This document shows positions 5,210 to 5,713 of a stretch of DNA of 5,713 nt, in pieces. Origin of the DNA: Gammaproteobacteria bacterium (GTDB lineage: Bacteria; Pseudomonadota; Gammaproteobacteria; Pseudomonadales; Azotimanducaceae); the NCBI GenBank assembly GCA_002690405.1, contig NZEI01000050.1:20339-26051 (forward strand), read 5' to 3'. Position numbers and translations under genes: made by a program. Under the pieces are notes generated by a model. It searched no databases, was not told the origin of the DNA, and was given only the letters and a program-made list of their open reading frames with translations. Positions within the stretch are counted from its first letter, which is position 1; every line of letters begins with the position of its first letter.

Positions 5210-5713
5210 CTAGAAGGTGTATCGAATTCCTAGGTTGTAGCGAGTTCCGTCTTGCGAAGCAAACAAGGTTTGCAGCTCCGTGCGTCCGTAAACGTGACGG
5301 GTCTCGTCAGTCAGGTTGATGATATCCAAGAACACCTTGGCATTATCATTGATTTCATAGCTTACGCTCATATCCCACTGGGCGTAATCTGCTACGTAGG
5401 TCGGCGGTATTGCACCGACATTGGCCTGTCCCGTACCGTTCAAGAAATCATCACGCCAGTTGTACGCGAGTCGCGCCTGGAAACCGTCCTTATCGTAGAA
5501 ACCGATGAAGTTTGCAGTATCACCCAGCCCGCCTAATACGAACTGTTGACCCAGACCCATATTGTCGTAACCCACATCTGCTTCAACCAGCGTCGCATTA
5601 ACGATGAAGCCGAAGCCAGTGGCTCCGAAGTTGTGCTGAAGATTCAGCTCCCAACCCTTCATGCTCGCCTCAGCGATATTCACCGGCACTGTCAGATCAA
5701 ATTCAGCAATCGG
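5210..5713 (-). CDS. TonB-dependent receptor, C-terminal part (5' end outside window)
   Basis: Only the last 167 codons are visible; the frame is open to the window edge, so the start, plug domain and TonB box are missing. The product would be an outer-membrane beta-barrel that imports a ligand with TonB/ExbBD energy. The fragment shows alternating beta-strand patterns: a stretch around KGWELNLQHNF, then GFYDKDGFQARLAYNWRDDFL, then a strand with VFLDIINLTDE. It ends in YNLGIRYTF followed by TAG; a terminal Phe with alternating aromatic residues is the usual signal for barrel assembly by BAM. The pattern with YDKDGF and RLAYNWRDDFL is typical of the Xanthomonas/Caulobacter type of TonB receptor, a group often found beside carbohydrate-use genes. 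The ligand cannot be inferred from this part. The gene ends 165 bases before Hal1 and has its own terminator. Family confidence is high, subfamily confidence moderate. Confidence 0.93.
   Translation of the reverse strand, partial: PIAEFDLTVPVNIAEASMKGWELNLQHNFGATGFGFIVNATLVEADVGYDNMGLGQQFVLGGLGDTANFIGFYDKDGFQARLAYNWRDDFLNGTGQANVGAIPPTYVADYAQWDMSVSYEINDNAKVFLDIINLTDETRHVYGRTELQTLFASQDGTRYNLGIRYTF

Overview
The window holds five genes, all on the minus strand and so read from high to low coordinates. In order they are: the 3' end of a TonB-dependent outer-membrane receptor; a flavin-dependent halogenase of the tryptophan-halogenase family (here Hal1); a SapC-family protein; a JmjC/cupin_8-type protein; and a second, divergent halogenase (here Hal2). 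This set resembles clusters in Gram-negative bacteria that carry TonB receptors of the Xanthomonas/Caulobacter type, such as Caulobacterales, Xanthomonadales and polysaccharide-degrading marine Gammaproteobacteria. The moderate GC content and protein style suggest a gammaproteobacterium of the Cellvibrionaceae/Alteromonadales kind. That placement is inference, because no phylogenetic marker is present.

Layout, in transcription order. 5713-5210: receptor C-terminus, ending in a typical outer-membrane beta-signal. 5209-5045: a 165-base gap with a GC-rich hairpin, a good intrinsic terminator (5159-5130) and, directly after its U-tract, a sigma70-like promoter (5125-5096) with a perfect inverted repeat between its -35 and -10 boxes. 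5044-3479: Hal1. 3448-2723: SapC-like protein, GTG start, 30 bases after Hal1. 2726-1710: cupin-like protein, overlapping the SapC gene by ATGA. 1664-165: Hal2, GTG start with a strong Shine-Dalgarno, 45 bases after the cupin gene. 164-1: a non-coding tail with two modest hairpins and no convincing gene.

How the genes may work together. The four downstream genes look like one transcription unit that can be expressed separately from the receptor. All four products lack visible signal peptides or membrane segments, so they should be cytoplasmic, while the receptor takes up a ligand across the outer membrane. The simplest reading is a ligand uptake and modification cassette: two FADH2-dependent halogenase-fold enzymes, one putative Fe(II)/2-oxoglutarate-type oxygenase and SapC of unknown role act on an imported molecule or on a protein/peptide target. 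The substrate cannot be read from the sequence. The most notable point is that the two halogenases differ at diagnostic positions. Hal2 has the canonical WxWxIP and EPLEST motifs. Hal1 keeps the catalytic Lys and Glu but has WIWDIG and EPLEAS, so it may have a different halide preference, substrate or reaction.
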